The notes below the pieces were generated by a model, which worked only from the letters and a program-made list of their open reading frames with translations, was not told the DNA's origin and searched no databases. Positions 17,696-25,348 of a DNA stretch of 64,000 nt are shown one piece after another. The stretch comes from Dehalococcoidia bacterium (GTDB lineage Bacteria; Chloroflexota; Dehalococcoidia; Bin125): the NCBI GenBank assembly GCA_022825265.1, contig JAJDXE010000011.1, positions 157,968 to 221,967 on the forward strand, written 5' to 3'. How positions within the stretch are numbered: position 1 is the stretch's first letter; the number at the start of each line of letters is the position of its first letter. The position numbers were made by a program, and so were the translations under genes.

Positions 17696-18040
17696 TTACA
17701 AGGGGTCGTCGTCTTCCTCGGGAGATTCTTCCTCGGTGAGCACGGTGGCGACTTGAGTGGGCGCGGGTGCGGCCCCCTCCGCCCCGCACGGGTGCGGGGC
17801 ACCTCCCCCAAGGGGGGAGGTCTGGGTGTGGTCGTAGAGGTCGCGGAGTTTGTGTCGGGCGACGTCGTAGGGGTCGGCGGCCAAGTAGAGCTGGTGGTTG
17901 AGTCGGGCCTGGGGAGTTGGGGCGAGCAGCTCTCGCACGATGGTGTTGAGCGCCTTGAGGCGAATGTAGCCCGGGTTGTGTGCGGCGGAGCGTCGCCAGA
18001 GGCGGTCGATCTTGGCTCGGTAGTGGAAGGGGTTGGGCAT
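17696..18040 (-). CDS. Hypothetical protein carrying an in-frame repeat
   Basis: 114 residues; family not recognised. AAAGGAG lies eight bases before the ATG at 18040, good evidence for translation. The first ~70 residues are basic and helical-looking (KIDRLWRRSAAHNPGYIRLK, then DPYDVARHKLRDLYDHTQ). Residues ~73-91 are encoded by the dispersed hairpin repeat (17771-17822), and the tail is acidic (TEEESPEEDDDPL). It precedes the probable selenoprotein gene on the same strand with about 150 bp between. Confidence 0.6.
   Translation of the reverse strand: MPNPFHYRAKIDRLWRRSAAHNPGYIRLKALNTIVRELLAPTPQARLNHQLYLAADPYDVARHKLRDLYDHTQTSPLGGGAPHPCGAEGAAPAPTQVATVLTEEESPEEDDDPL
17771..17822. repeat. Dispersed paired-hairpin repeat, variant copy inside a coding sequence
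   Basis: Reads GGCCCCCTCCGCCCCGCACG, then GGTGCGGGGCACCTCCCCCA and AGGGGGGAGGTC. CCCCGCAC/GTGCGGGG is a strong inner hairpin and CCTCCCCC/GGGGGAGG the outer one. It matches the layout of the copy at 48988. It lies in frame within the 114-residue protein gene. Confidence 0.75.
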
Positions 18041-18168
18041 TAGTTGCTCCTTTTGTTCGTACAGACCTTGTGTTCTGACTGTATCGAGTCACGGAACGGT
18101 TGGAGAGGAGCCAACAGGGAAGTGAGGCGAGGGTTACTGTCTTCCTGCGCTCGGTGATCGAGGTCTGG

Positions 18169-18188
18169 GCCCCCGCCTGCGCGGGGGC
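18169..18188. repeat. GC-rich palindrome (second repeat type)
   Basis: A perfect inverted repeat GCCCCCGC-CTGC-GCGGGGGC in the gap between the 114-residue gene and the Ig-like gene, flanked by GAGGTCTGG and GACTTG. It resembles the widespread bacterial intergenic palindromes of the type CCCCGGC-CTGC-GCCGGGG; only one copy was noticed here. Confidence 0.55.
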
Positions 18189-18265
18189 GACTTGATTGTG
18201 GGGGCGGCTCTGCTGCGCGGGTCGCTGATAGTCTGGGTTCATTGAGCAAGTACAGGAGTGGGGCG

Positions 18266-18607
18266 ATGCCGGAAGACACGATTGAAGTGAGCGTGCGCAT
18301 GGCCGACCGCGGCGAGGTCGGCTACCGGATGGTGTCGGCGTCGATCAGCAGCCGGGAGGGTTCGCTGGCGGGCGCGCCGGTAGCGTTCACGATCGAGGAC
18401 GGTCCGGGGACTCTGGCGTCGGCCGGTGGCCGCGAGCGGACGGTCGACTCGGACGAGTGGGGTATCGCCGAGGTGAACTGGTATCCCGAGCAGCACGCGC
18501 GATCCTCGCCCGAGGCCGAGGTCGTGCAGACGGTGACGATCAAGGCTTCCTGTGAAACGGCGGCCGAGGTGTCGTTGAACGTGGCCTCGCCGCTCTGGAA
18601 GCACTAA
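18266..18607 (+). CDS. Small single Ig-like (Big-1-like) domain protein
   Basis: 113 residues from the ATG at 18266, chosen because AGGAG lies eight bases upstream; an in-frame TTG at 18242 is the alternative. The run VSASISSREGSLAGAPVAFT, then EDGPGTLASAGG and DEWGIAEVNWYP, follows the pattern of bacterial Ig-like group 1 repeats (x-G-x-P-V-x-F, later G-x-A-x-V). No signal peptide or anchor is visible, which is odd for a domain normally found on surface proteins. Function unknown. Confidence 0.6.
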   Translation: MPEDTIEVSVRMADRGEVGYRMVSASISSREGSLAGAPVAFTIEDGPGTLASAGGRERTVDSDEWGIAEVNWYPEQHARSSPEAEVVQTVTIKASCETAAEVSLNVASPLWKH

Positions 18608-18633
18608 GCCGGTTGACTTCGACGTCCGTCGGA

Positions 18634-18673
18634 CCCCCTCTGCCTTCGGCATCTCCCCCTGCGAGGGGGAGAA
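18634..18673. repeat. Dispersed paired-hairpin repeat, copy 3
   Basis: CCCCCTCTGCCTTCGGCATC followed by CTCCCCCTGCGAGGGGGAGA, between the Ig-like gene and the membrane-protein gene. Its right end lies immediately before the ribosome binding region of the next gene. Confidence 0.8.
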
Positions 18674-18680
18674 AGGAATC

Positions 18681-19400
18681 GTGAGCGGCATGAACCGCGA
18701 TCCTGGGCCGGAACTGCCGGGGTGGGCGCAGAAGGTCGACAGCATTCCGCAGGTCGACCCGGTTGCCATACTCGGCGCTGCGCCGACGATCGCCTATCTG
18801 GTGTTCAATGCGATCGGCGGCGTGCGTCCCGCGATCGCGGCGGCGGTTGTCTTCGGGATCGTGGTCTACGTCGTTCAACGCCGCCTGCGTCCGCAGATCA
18901 CGGTCGTGCGCTGGCTGATGGTGTTCAGCGTTGCGTTCAATGTCGGCTTCGGCGTCTGGGGGCTGATCGAGGGGGACGGCAAGGTCTACTGGGCCCGCGA
19001 CTTCATCGACAACTTCGTACTTGGCGGCGTGTTCTTGCTCAGCGTGATGATCGGGCGTCCGCTCGTGAGCGCGCTGGTGCGGGAGACCTTCCCCGACATC
19101 CGCGAGCGGATGCCCGCCGACCATCGCGTCTGGATCAGGCTGACGATCGTCTGGGGCCTCTACATCGCGCTCGCCGGCGTGCTGCGCTGGTGGATCCTCG
19201 ATCAGGTCAGCGCGAGCACGTACGCGCTGATTCGCCTGCCGCTCGGCTGGGGGATGGGCGCGGTGCTGATGATCTGGACCTTCAGCGCCCTCAGTCGCGC
19301 GATGCGCGACGTCGGTCTCCAGAATCTGCGATCCGGTTCAGGCCCAGACTCAGACGATGCCGGCGAAGTGGTCTCGGATGCCGAGATCGGTGAACGCTGA
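18681..19400 (+). CDS. Multi-pass membrane protein, unknown (DUF3159/VC0807-like)
   Basis: 239 residues with about five to six hydrophobic segments, such as ILGAAPTIAYLVFNAIGG, AIAAAVVFGIVVYVVQRRL, FVLGGVFLLSVMIGRPLVSA and LTIVWGLYIALAGVLRWWIL. The spacing of helices, and the central W-x-R-D-F-x-x-N-x-x-L-G-G region, resemble DUF3159/VC0807-type integral membrane proteins; this is a resemblance by eye. GTG start at 18681 with AAAGGA a few bases upstream. Its 3' end overlaps the convergent dehydrogenase gene by 51 bp. Confidence 0.6.
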   Translation: MSGMNRDPGPELPGWAQKVDSIPQVDPVAILGAAPTIAYLVFNAIGGVRPAIAAAVVFGIVVYVVQRRLRPQITVVRWLMVFSVAFNVGFGVWGLIEGDGKVYWARDFIDNFVLGGVFLLSVMIGRPLVSALVRETFPDIRERMPADHRVWIRLTIVWGLYIALAGVLRWWILDQVSASTYALIRLPLGWGMGAVLMIWTFSALSRAMRDVGLQNLRSGSGPDSDDAGEVVSDAEIGER

Positions 19401-20435
19401 GCGGAACCACTCGATCACTTCTGGGTGATAGGGGATGCCGCGTTCTGAGCGGTCGATCTCCTGTTCGTGCTCCTCGAGGCCGGCGTAGATCACGCGTTCC
19501 TCGCCGGGAGCGGTCGGCGTCTCGCGCAGGGCCTTGAGGTATTCGTCCATGTGGCCCTTGAACTCGTCGACGTCGGTGAAGGCGGCGATGTTGAAGACGG
19601 TGAAGTGGTGTCCGACGCCGTTGAAACGGAAGAGGGCGGAGCCGGCGTTGGCCATGATCCCGCTGAGGATGTCGATCATCACGGCCAAGGAGTAGCCCTT
19701 GTGTGAGCCGATTTCTCGGGTGCCGCCGAGGGGCAGCATGAGGAACTCGTCCGGTGTCTGGCCCGACTCCATCATCGGGGTGCCGTCGGCGGTGGCGACC
19801 CAGCCGGGCAGGAGGTCTTCGCCGAGTCGCTGGGCCAGGCGGATCTTGTTGCCGGCGACGGAGGACATCGAGGCGTCGAAGATGAAGGGGGCTTCCTCGT
19901 TGGCGGGGGCGGCGATGCTCAGCGGGTTGAGTCCGACCATGGCCTGGGCTCCGTGGGTCGGGGCGACGAGCAATCCGCCGACGGTCATGGAGAGTCCGAT
20001 CATGTCGTGCTCGAGGGCCATCTGGGCGTGGTAGGCGGCGGCGCCGAAGTGAGCGCCGTTGTTGCAGACGACGGTTGCGACGCCCTGGTTCTTGGCCTTC
20101 TCGATCGCGAGGTCCATGGCCTGTGGTCCGACGGTCAGTCCCAGGCCCCGGTCGCAGTTGATGGTCGCTGCGGCGGGCGCGTCGCGCTCGACGGTCCAGT
20201 TTGGAGCGGGGTTGATGTCGCCGGATTTGAATCCGGCGACGTAGGCGCGGAGCATGTTGGAGACGCCGTGGGAGTCGATGCCTCGGAGGTCGGCGTAGAG
20301 CAGGGTGTCGGTGCTGCGCCGGGCGTCGTCCTCGGGCATGCCGCAGGCGGTGAAGATCTCATGCACGGCTCCGCGCATGGCGTCGCCGGGGATGCGGACG
20401 GCGATGTCTTCGGGGACGGCGAATTGCTTCAGCAT
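19350..20435 (-). CDS. Malate/L-lactate dehydrogenase family oxidoreductase (Ldh_2 type)
   Basis: NAD(P)-dependent 2-hydroxyacid dehydrogenase of the family that includes YiaK, AllD and archaeal-type malate dehydrogenase, unrelated to classical MDH/LDH. 361 residues from the ATG at 20435 (MLKQFAVPEDIAVRIPGDAM). Landmarks: LLYADLRGIDSHGVSNMLRA near 45-64 with the conserved D-x-R-G-x-x-S-H-G, NNGAHFGAAAYHAQ, VGLNPLSIAAPA, and SHKGYSLAVMIDILSG near 273-288. The exact substrate cannot be read from sequence, and the neighbours give no pathway clue. Confidence 0.85.
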   Translation of the reverse strand: MLKQFAVPEDIAVRIPGDAMRGAVHEIFTACGMPEDDARRSTDTLLYADLRGIDSHGVSNMLRAYVAGFKSGDINPAPNWTVERDAPAAATINCDRGLGLTVGPQAMDLAIEKAKNQGVATVVCNNGAHFGAAAYHAQMALEHDMIGLSMTVGGLLVAPTHGAQAMVGLNPLSIAAPANEEAPFIFDASMSSVAGNKIRLAQRLGEDLLPGWVATADGTPMMESGQTPDEFLMLPLGGTREIGSHKGYSLAVMIDILSGIMANAGSALFRFNGVGHHFTVFNIAAFTDVDEFKGHMDEYLKALRETPTAPGEERVIYAGLEEHEQEIDRSERGIPYHPEVIEWFRSAFTDLGIRDHFAGIV

Positions 20436-20654
20436 GGCGGGCTCCAAACGTGCTGCATCGGTCGGACTGTGTGGCAGGGTACCCGCAGTCTGACGCCTGC
20501 TTGTCAAGCGGAATGTGGCGTCGGAGCGCTTGTCCCTGCGTTCACAATCCGCCCGCGCCGGCCGATGCGGTTCTGCATACCGTCGGGAATGGAGGCAACG
20601 GATGGGCCGCGCCGTGCGACCCAGCGAACTCCGAGCAGATCAGTGGAGTGGAAC

Positions 20655-20912
20655 GTGATCAACGCGATGCCCGAGTCGAGCCCGTACGCGCGGATTCAGC
20701 CGCCGTTCAAGGAGACGTACATGCGGGAGATCGCCCGTCGGCGCTGGATGGCGCAGCAGGAGCAGATGCGGCAGCAGGCGCGTCGGCGGCGCGTGAGCAA
20801 GGTCGTCGATCGGGTGAGTCAGATTGGGCGGCTGCGACCGGGGCGGTCGGCGGCCAACTCGCTGTCGCCGGTGTACTCGATGTTCAACGAGTCGTTTTTT
20901 CGGGGTCGGTGA
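20655..20912 (+). CDS. Small basic protein, unknown
   Basis: 85 residues from GTG at 20655 (GGAG about seven bases upstream) or 81 from ATG at 20667. Very rich in R/Q/M in the middle (REIARRRWMAQQEQMRQQAR, then RRRRVSKVVDRV), with a polar C-terminal end SPVYSMFNESFFRGR. No recognised family. A good rho-independent terminator lies 28 bp after its stop, which supports it as a transcribed gene. Confidence 0.5.
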   Translation: MINAMPESSPYARIQPPFKETYMREIARRRWMAQQEQMRQQARRRRVSKVVDRVSQIGRLRPGRSAANSLSPVYSMFNESFFRGR

Positions 20913-20940
20913 GGCGACCGGCCCAGGAAGCAAACTGAGG

Positions 20941-20964
20941 GGCGGCCCCAGTGGGTCGCCTTTT
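20941..20964 (+). terminator. Rho-independent terminator
   Basis: GGCGGCCC-CAGT-GGGTCGCC forms an eight-pair stem with one G-U pair, directly followed by TTTT. Placed to end transcription of the small basic-protein gene. Confidence 0.7.
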
Positions 20965-21015
20965 CACATCTGCGCGAGATACGGAGGTGTTGAGCACATT
21001 TAAATCACCAAAAGT

Positions 21016-21642
21016 GTGATGTATGTGCTCATAAGGCAAGTGTATGTGACCATTCGTTGTGCGGAGGGAACGTCGCTCCGCACAGCGGAAGAATGCTGCC
21101 TTGCAGCCGCATCGAGTCGGGTCAAGGACGGGTTCTTGATACCAGCGGCGCTCATTCCTGCGGTCGTCATGGCGATCGTGGCGATCGTGGCGCTCTCGCC
21201 CGGTCAGGTTCTGGAGGAAACCTGGGAAGGGCCGCAGGAGGTCATCTGCGCCGGCCTCGACTCGTTGACAATGAGCATCAACGCCGCGACGTTGCAATCC
21301 ATCGGAGAGTTGACCAGATCGACATCTTCCAAGGATGGCGAGTGCATCGTCACCATGACCCTGTACGACACCTCCGACTACGACAAACCTGCCGACTCCT
21401 CCATGACATGCACGGTCACGATGGTGCCGATCAGAAACGACTACGCATTTGATGTCGACACCATTGACTCAGGTGATTGCTCCACCGTTGGCATTCAGAT
21501 TCAGATCGATTACGGAGATCTGCCAGGTGATTGGGCGCCTTACCCCGCAGCAGGAGTAACAGGTGCGGCGCCGGTGACCGGCGATCCGGCTGACAAGAAG
21601 AGAATCAGGAACGAAGTCGGATGTCATCCGTACTCCTGGTAG
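21016..21642 (+). CDS. Putative membrane-anchored or secreted protein, unknown
   Basis: Up to 208 residues; no family recognised. One strong hydrophobic segment (FLIPAALIPAVVMAIVAIVA) is followed by a polar domain with six cysteines (EVICAGL, GECIVTM, MTCTVTM, SGDCSTV, VGCHPY and one earlier), suggesting an exported, disulphide-containing domain. Start uncertain: the frame opens at 21016, but a start nearer the hydrophobic segment (around 21135) would make it a normal N-terminal signal. The sequence upstream is noticeably AT-richer than the rest of the window. First of three orphan genes in a row. Confidence 0.45.
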   Translation: MMYVLIRQVYVTIRCAEGTSLRTAEECCLAAASSRVKDGFLIPAALIPAVVMAIVAIVALSPGQVLEETWEGPQEVICAGLDSLTMSINAATLQSIGELTRSTSSKDGECIVTMTLYDTSDYDKPADSSMTCTVTMVPIRNDYAFDVDTIDSGDCSTVGIQIQIDYGDLPGDWAPYPAAGVTGAAPVTGDPADKKRIRNEVGCHPYSW

Positions 21643-21652
21643 CTGATACGCC

Positions 21653-22501
21653 ATGACCGCAATGCTCGCCGAGGCGTTCGGCCGCCTGTCCTCTCATCAG
21701 GACAGAGCTGTTGACGTCCTCGGCGAGGACTTGTACAGCATCTTCCTCGCAAGGTCGCAGTTGATGGGCTGGTCCACGATCGGCTCTTCCGCCTCCCCCG
21801 GTGAAGTTTCCCCGCTCTGGGATATGAACGAAGCGGAACTGACTGAGGAGGAAGGCGGGTGCCGCATCGGATTCGCCCAGGTGGGACTCGATGTCGGCTC
21901 GCGCAGCTCCGTCGTTGAACCGCAGGAACAGGGGCCTGCCGGAGACCCTTCCGGGTTGAGGGCGGCGCCCTTCCCGGGCGTTCCAAACGAGCCGTCCACT
22001 GACCCTGTGCTGGCAATCCCTCCACTGATTCAGTGCCTGGATGACTCTCTGCGATGGTTCGGAGAGGTAGAGGTCACAGCGGTTCAGGTGACGGCGTTTG
22101 ACATCGCGCCCCGGCAGCGCTCGTACTTGCACCGGTTAGTGTCCGAACTCAACTGGTTCAACATAGAGGCTGCGTTAGAGCATCCGCAGGCATTGGCGAC
22201 TGTGGCGACCGAGCAGTGGAATGCAACCAAGGAGGCGCGAGTTGTCGCCGCCATCCGTCAGACGAACACTGGCCCGTTCGAGATCGGCGCTCGGATTAGA
22301 GCGCCGGCAGAGTGCGTGGCAGGTCCCGAGTTTGTAGGGCTTCAGTGGGGGCGCACGAGCACAGGGTTGGATATATCGATGCCTTTGTGGTCAGCCGGCG
22401 CCGTGGGGTGGGTGATTGCCAGGTTGTTCGAGGCCGTGCTCGCTCGTGAGCCCGCGCCCCAGCATCTCTCCGTCCGCGTGACGCGCACCGCGCCGGAATG
22501 A
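21653..22501 (+). CDS. Hypothetical protein, paralogue 1 of an orphan pair
   Basis: 282 residues; no family recognised. The first ~90 residues share a clear pattern with the gene at 22644: AFGRL near the N-terminus, then RS-x-M-x-WST-x-GS, an acidic WD-x-x-EAELT run, and RIGFAQV. The C-terminal half (PLIQCLDDSLRWFGEVEVTA, then SYLHRLVSELNWFNIEAALE) is absent from the second copy. It starts ten bases after the previous gene's stop. No signal peptide, so probably cytoplasmic. Confidence 0.5.
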   Translation: MTAMLAEAFGRLSSHQDRAVDVLGEDLYSIFLARSQLMGWSTIGSSASPGEVSPLWDMNEAELTEEEGGCRIGFAQVGLDVGSRSSVVEPQEQGPAGDPSGLRAAPFPGVPNEPSTDPVLAIPPLIQCLDDSLRWFGEVEVTAVQVTAFDIAPRQRSYLHRLVSELNWFNIEAALEHPQALATVATEQWNATKEARVVAAIRQTNTGPFEIGARIRAPAECVAGPEFVGLQWGRTSTGLDISMPLWSAGAVGWVIARLFEAVLAREPAPQHLSVRVTRTAPE

Positions 22502-22643
22502 GCAGCGTCTAATGAGTCCTCCAGCTTCGCCGCGGCCGCTCGCAGCTTCGATCGTTCGACATGGTGCACTGCGTTCCGCATATGCGCTTCTGTAAGCCAT
22601 CCTGATGAGGTCCGCTCCAAACAGCTAAGGGAAGGCGCCCGCC

Positions 22644-23240
22644 GTGTATCCAACTCTCTTCGTTGACGCCTTCGGGCGCCTCGACCCGATTCCCGAGCGG
22701 GTGGCTCCCGATCCCGAGTACCGACCTGACCCCGAGAATCCGCTCGACGGCTACCTCTGGGGCACCTTTCACCATCGCTCTGAGATGATGCGATGGTCAA
22801 CTGACGGAAGTGCGGGGACTTCTCGCGTGTGGGATGTGGAAGAGGCGGAACTGACCTACCATCTCGGGTCGTCCCGGATCGGCTTCGCCCAGGTTGAGCT
22901 CGAAGTCAAAGGGGCCGCTGCGGTGGAGCCTGCCGAGATGCCAATGCCCGACGTGCTGCAGCCGGACATTGATCTGTCTCAGGCGGGCTGGGCGGCTGTG
23001 CCGAAGCTGGACGACGGAGCTCCACCCAGACCGCCCGGAGTAGCGCTCGCCCACGTGCCTGGTCGTGCGCCAGCCAATCTCGCTGCCCAGCGCACGCGCA
23101 TTCAGAGCGGACCAGCGCGCGGCGACACGGCGCTTAGAGAATCGACAGCCGCGTGCATCTCGAACCTGCTTGAGCGCGGGCTCCGACGGGCCATCCGCTG
23201 GCCCTCGTCGTTCACGGTCGCGTCGATTTGTCACGCGTGA
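22644..23240 (+). CDS. Hypothetical protein, paralogue 2 (probably shortened)
   Basis: 198 residues from GTG at 22644 with GGGAAGG upstream. Residues 1-90 align by eye with the preceding gene: DAFGRLDPI, the RSEMMRWSTDGS run, VWDVEEAELTY and SRIGFAQVELEV. After ~100 residues the resemblance stops and the composition turns R/P/A-rich without the paralogue's domain, suggesting loss of the C-terminal half or a frame change near 22950-23050. It may be a decaying gene. Confidence 0.4.
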   Translation: MYPTLFVDAFGRLDPIPERVAPDPEYRPDPENPLDGYLWGTFHHRSEMMRWSTDGSAGTSRVWDVEEAELTYHLGSSRIGFAQVELEVKGAAAVEPAEMPMPDVLQPDIDLSQAGWAAVPKLDDGAPPRPPGVALAHVPGRAPANLAAQRTRIQSGPARGDTALRESTAACISNLLERGLRRAIRWPSSFTVASICHA

Positions 23241-23350
23241 GCGCGCGCAACTTCACTGCGTAGTCGGGGCCGAATGTAGCATGCCTCAGTAGGAACCCTG
23301 ATCCGGCCGCGCTGCCTTGCCGGACCCTGACGCAACAACGGAGAACCACC

Positions 23351-24754
23351 GTGCACCGACCGCAAGCACTCGCTCGATACAGCCGTTCACTCCGCATGAC
23401 CCTGGTGGCCGGCCTGCTGCTGGCGGCCGGCGTCGCGTTCACGTTGATCGCTCAGGAGTTGTTGTCCGACCGCGCCGGCGCCGACGGGCGGACCGGCGGG
23501 ACCACGGTGCGCATCTCGGCGATCAAGTCGGACGCGGGCGACGTTCGCGTCGCGCTGCAGCCGCACGACGGCGAAGGTTGGGGCGAGCGCCTGCATCCGC
23601 AACTCAACACCGTCGGACGCGACGCTCCAACCAATCGCTGGCTGAACAGCTCACCGATGGAACTGGCGGTCGCGGTCCAGCTCGCCGACGATGTCGCCGA
23701 AGAGCCCGCGAGCATCGAGAACACAGAAAGCAGCGCCACTGAGCCGGGCGTCGGTGACCCGGTCGCCGACGAGCGACAACTGCTCTGCGTCATCGCGCAC
23801 GGACACGCCGACGACCCGTTCTGGGAGCAGGTGCGCGGCTTCATGTACCAGTCGACCACGCACCTCAATGCGCATGTGCGATTCCACTCCTCGCCCGACG
23901 GCGCCTCGCAGGCGGCGGCGATCGCGCAGTGCAGCGCCGACGGCGCGGTCGCGATTGCGGCCACCCTCGCCAATCCCGACGCCGTCACCGATGCGCTGCT
24001 CGCGGCCAAGCAGGCCGGCGCGCGGATCGTGACCTTCAACTCCGGCGCGAGTCACGCCCGGGCGGCGGGCTCGGAGCTGCATATCGCGCTCGACGATCGG
24101 GCCGCCGGTCGCTTCATCGGCGAGCGCCTGAACGAGCAGGGGGTTACGGGCGTGGTCGCCTGCCTGATCCATGAGCGCCAGAACGTCGGACTTGAGGAAC
24201 GCTGCGACGGCCTCGAGGCGACCTACGCCGGCGGCGAGGTGCGAGAGATCAACCTGCCAACAGCCGACGACCCTGACGCGCTGCAAGAACGGCTGCGCGA
24301 GTTGTTGCTGGCCGACGGCGACGACGCCAACGATGTGCTCGTCGCGCTCAGCGCCGGCACCTCGGTCGCCGCGCTGAAGGAAGCCAACGCGATCGAGAGC
24401 GAACACGGCGCCGTGCTGGAGGGCAAGGGCCTCGTGGCGATGGGCTACAGCCTGGAGCGAGGCCAATACCGGCGCGCGCGGACGCAGGCGGGTTTGGAGA
24501 GTCTCGACCTGCTCGGCGTCGCCGATGCGAGCGAGGCGCAGGGCTGGTTCATCGTCAGCGCCCTGACCTACGTCGCCAACTTCCCGTTGACTCCGGTGTT
24601 CATCGAGCAGCCGACCATCATGCTGATCACACCCTGGAACCTGAACCTGAGCGGACTGGGGACCGTGTCCTTCGCCGAGCTGCGAGCGGCCGACCATGCC
24701 TACCGCGCGGTCCTCGCCGACGGGACCAAGGTTGAGCAGATCGGCGTTGAGTAG
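23351..24754 (+). CDS. Membrane-anchored periplasmic-binding-protein-like protein
   Basis: 467 residues. One transmembrane segment near residues 14-36 (MTLVAGLLLAAGVAFTLIAQ), a ~100-residue linker, then a fold like sugar-binding/LacI-type periplasmic proteins: LLCVIAHGHADDPFWEQVRG, AIAATLANPDAVTDALLAAK, RIVTFNSGASHARAAGS and the ending WNLNLSGLGTVSFAELR. No lipobox cysteine, so it is anchored by the N-terminal helix. No ABC permease or ATPase is adjacent, so it may be a sensor rather than a transporter component. GTG start with GGAGA upstream. Confidence 0.65.
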   Translation: MHRPQALARYSRSLRMTLVAGLLLAAGVAFTLIAQELLSDRAGADGRTGGTTVRISAIKSDAGDVRVALQPHDGEGWGERLHPQLNTVGRDAPTNRWLNSSPMELAVAVQLADDVAEEPASIENTESSATEPGVGDPVADERQLLCVIAHGHADDPFWEQVRGFMYQSTTHLNAHVRFHSSPDGASQAAAIAQCSADGAVAIAATLANPDAVTDALLAAKQAGARIVTFNSGASHARAAGSELHIALDDRAAGRFIGERLNEQGVTGVVACLIHERQNVGLEERCDGLEATYAGGEVREINLPTADDPDALQERLRELLLADGDDANDVLVALSAGTSVAALKEANAIESEHGAVLEGKGLVAMGYSLERGQYRRARTQAGLESLDLLGVADASEAQGWFIVSALTYVANFPLTPVFIEQPTIMLITPWNLNLSGLGTVSFAELRAADHAYRAVLADGTKVEQIGVE

Positions 24755-24881
24755 ACGGCCGGGGCCGCGCCGGGGTCGCTGGTACACTGCGGGCTGCGTG
24801 AATGAAATCACGTGATCAAGCCATGTTCGCGCAGCGGAGCGCTGCGCGGCCCATACGCACGACTGTTGAGAGGGGAGCGCG

Positions 24882-25304
24882 GTGGCTGAGTACACCAAGC
24901 CGATTCCGAGTCCCGACCCGGTCTCGCAACCATTCTGGGACGGGGCCAAAGAGGGGAAGCTGATGCTCCCCCGCTGCGACGACTGCAACCGGGTCCACTG
25001 GTACCCGCGAGTGATTTGCCCGTTCTGCCACTCGATGAACATCGAGTGGGTCGAGGCCACCGGCAAGGGCACCATCCACACCTTCGCCGTCCAGCACAAC
25101 AAGGGCCTCGTCGCACGCGGCTGGGGCGATGAAGTGCCCTACGTCAGCGCCTACATCGACCTCGCCGAGGGCGACCGGATGCTGACCGTGCTCAAGGGCG
25201 TCGACCCCAACGACCCCGAATCGATCGAAATCGGCGGTGCCGTCCAGATCGAGTTCGAGGAAGCGTCTGAAGACGTCCACATCCCCTTCTGGCGGCCTGT
25301 CTAA
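24882..25304 (+). CDS. DUF35 / OB-fold zinc-ribbon protein (thiolase partner)
   Basis: 140 residues. An N-terminal helix is followed by a four-cysteine zinc ribbon CDDCNRVHWYPRVICPFC at about 30-47, then an OB-fold with GKGTIHTFAVQHN and YVSAYIDLAEGDRMLTVLKG. Proteins of this family bind thiolase-like enzymes and promote their acyl-CoA chemistry (for example ChsH2 with Ltp2, or archaeal DUF35 with HMG-CoA synthase). The thiolase-like gene follows 44 bp downstream, so the two very likely form a complex. Confidence 0.85.
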   Translation: MAEYTKPIPSPDPVSQPFWDGAKEGKLMLPRCDDCNRVHWYPRVICPFCHSMNIEWVEATGKGTIHTFAVQHNKGLVARGWGDEVPYVSAYIDLAEGDRMLTVLKGVDPNDPESIEIGGAVQIEFEEASEDVHIPFWRPV

Positions 25305-25348
25305 GCGCGCCGACGACCGACATCACACGGAGCACACAGGAGAACACT

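Noticed and set aside
19953..20912. 319-codon plus-strand frame opposite the Ldh_2-type dehydrogenase
   Set aside because: Only its last ~85 codons lie outside the dehydrogenase and have a start with a ribosome binding site; I annotate that part alone (20655-20912).
22644..23240. Frameshifted copy whose missing half continues in another frame
   Set aside because: I looked for the paralogue's C-terminal blocks in the other frames of 22950-23340 and saw none, so truncation is more likely than a single frameshift.
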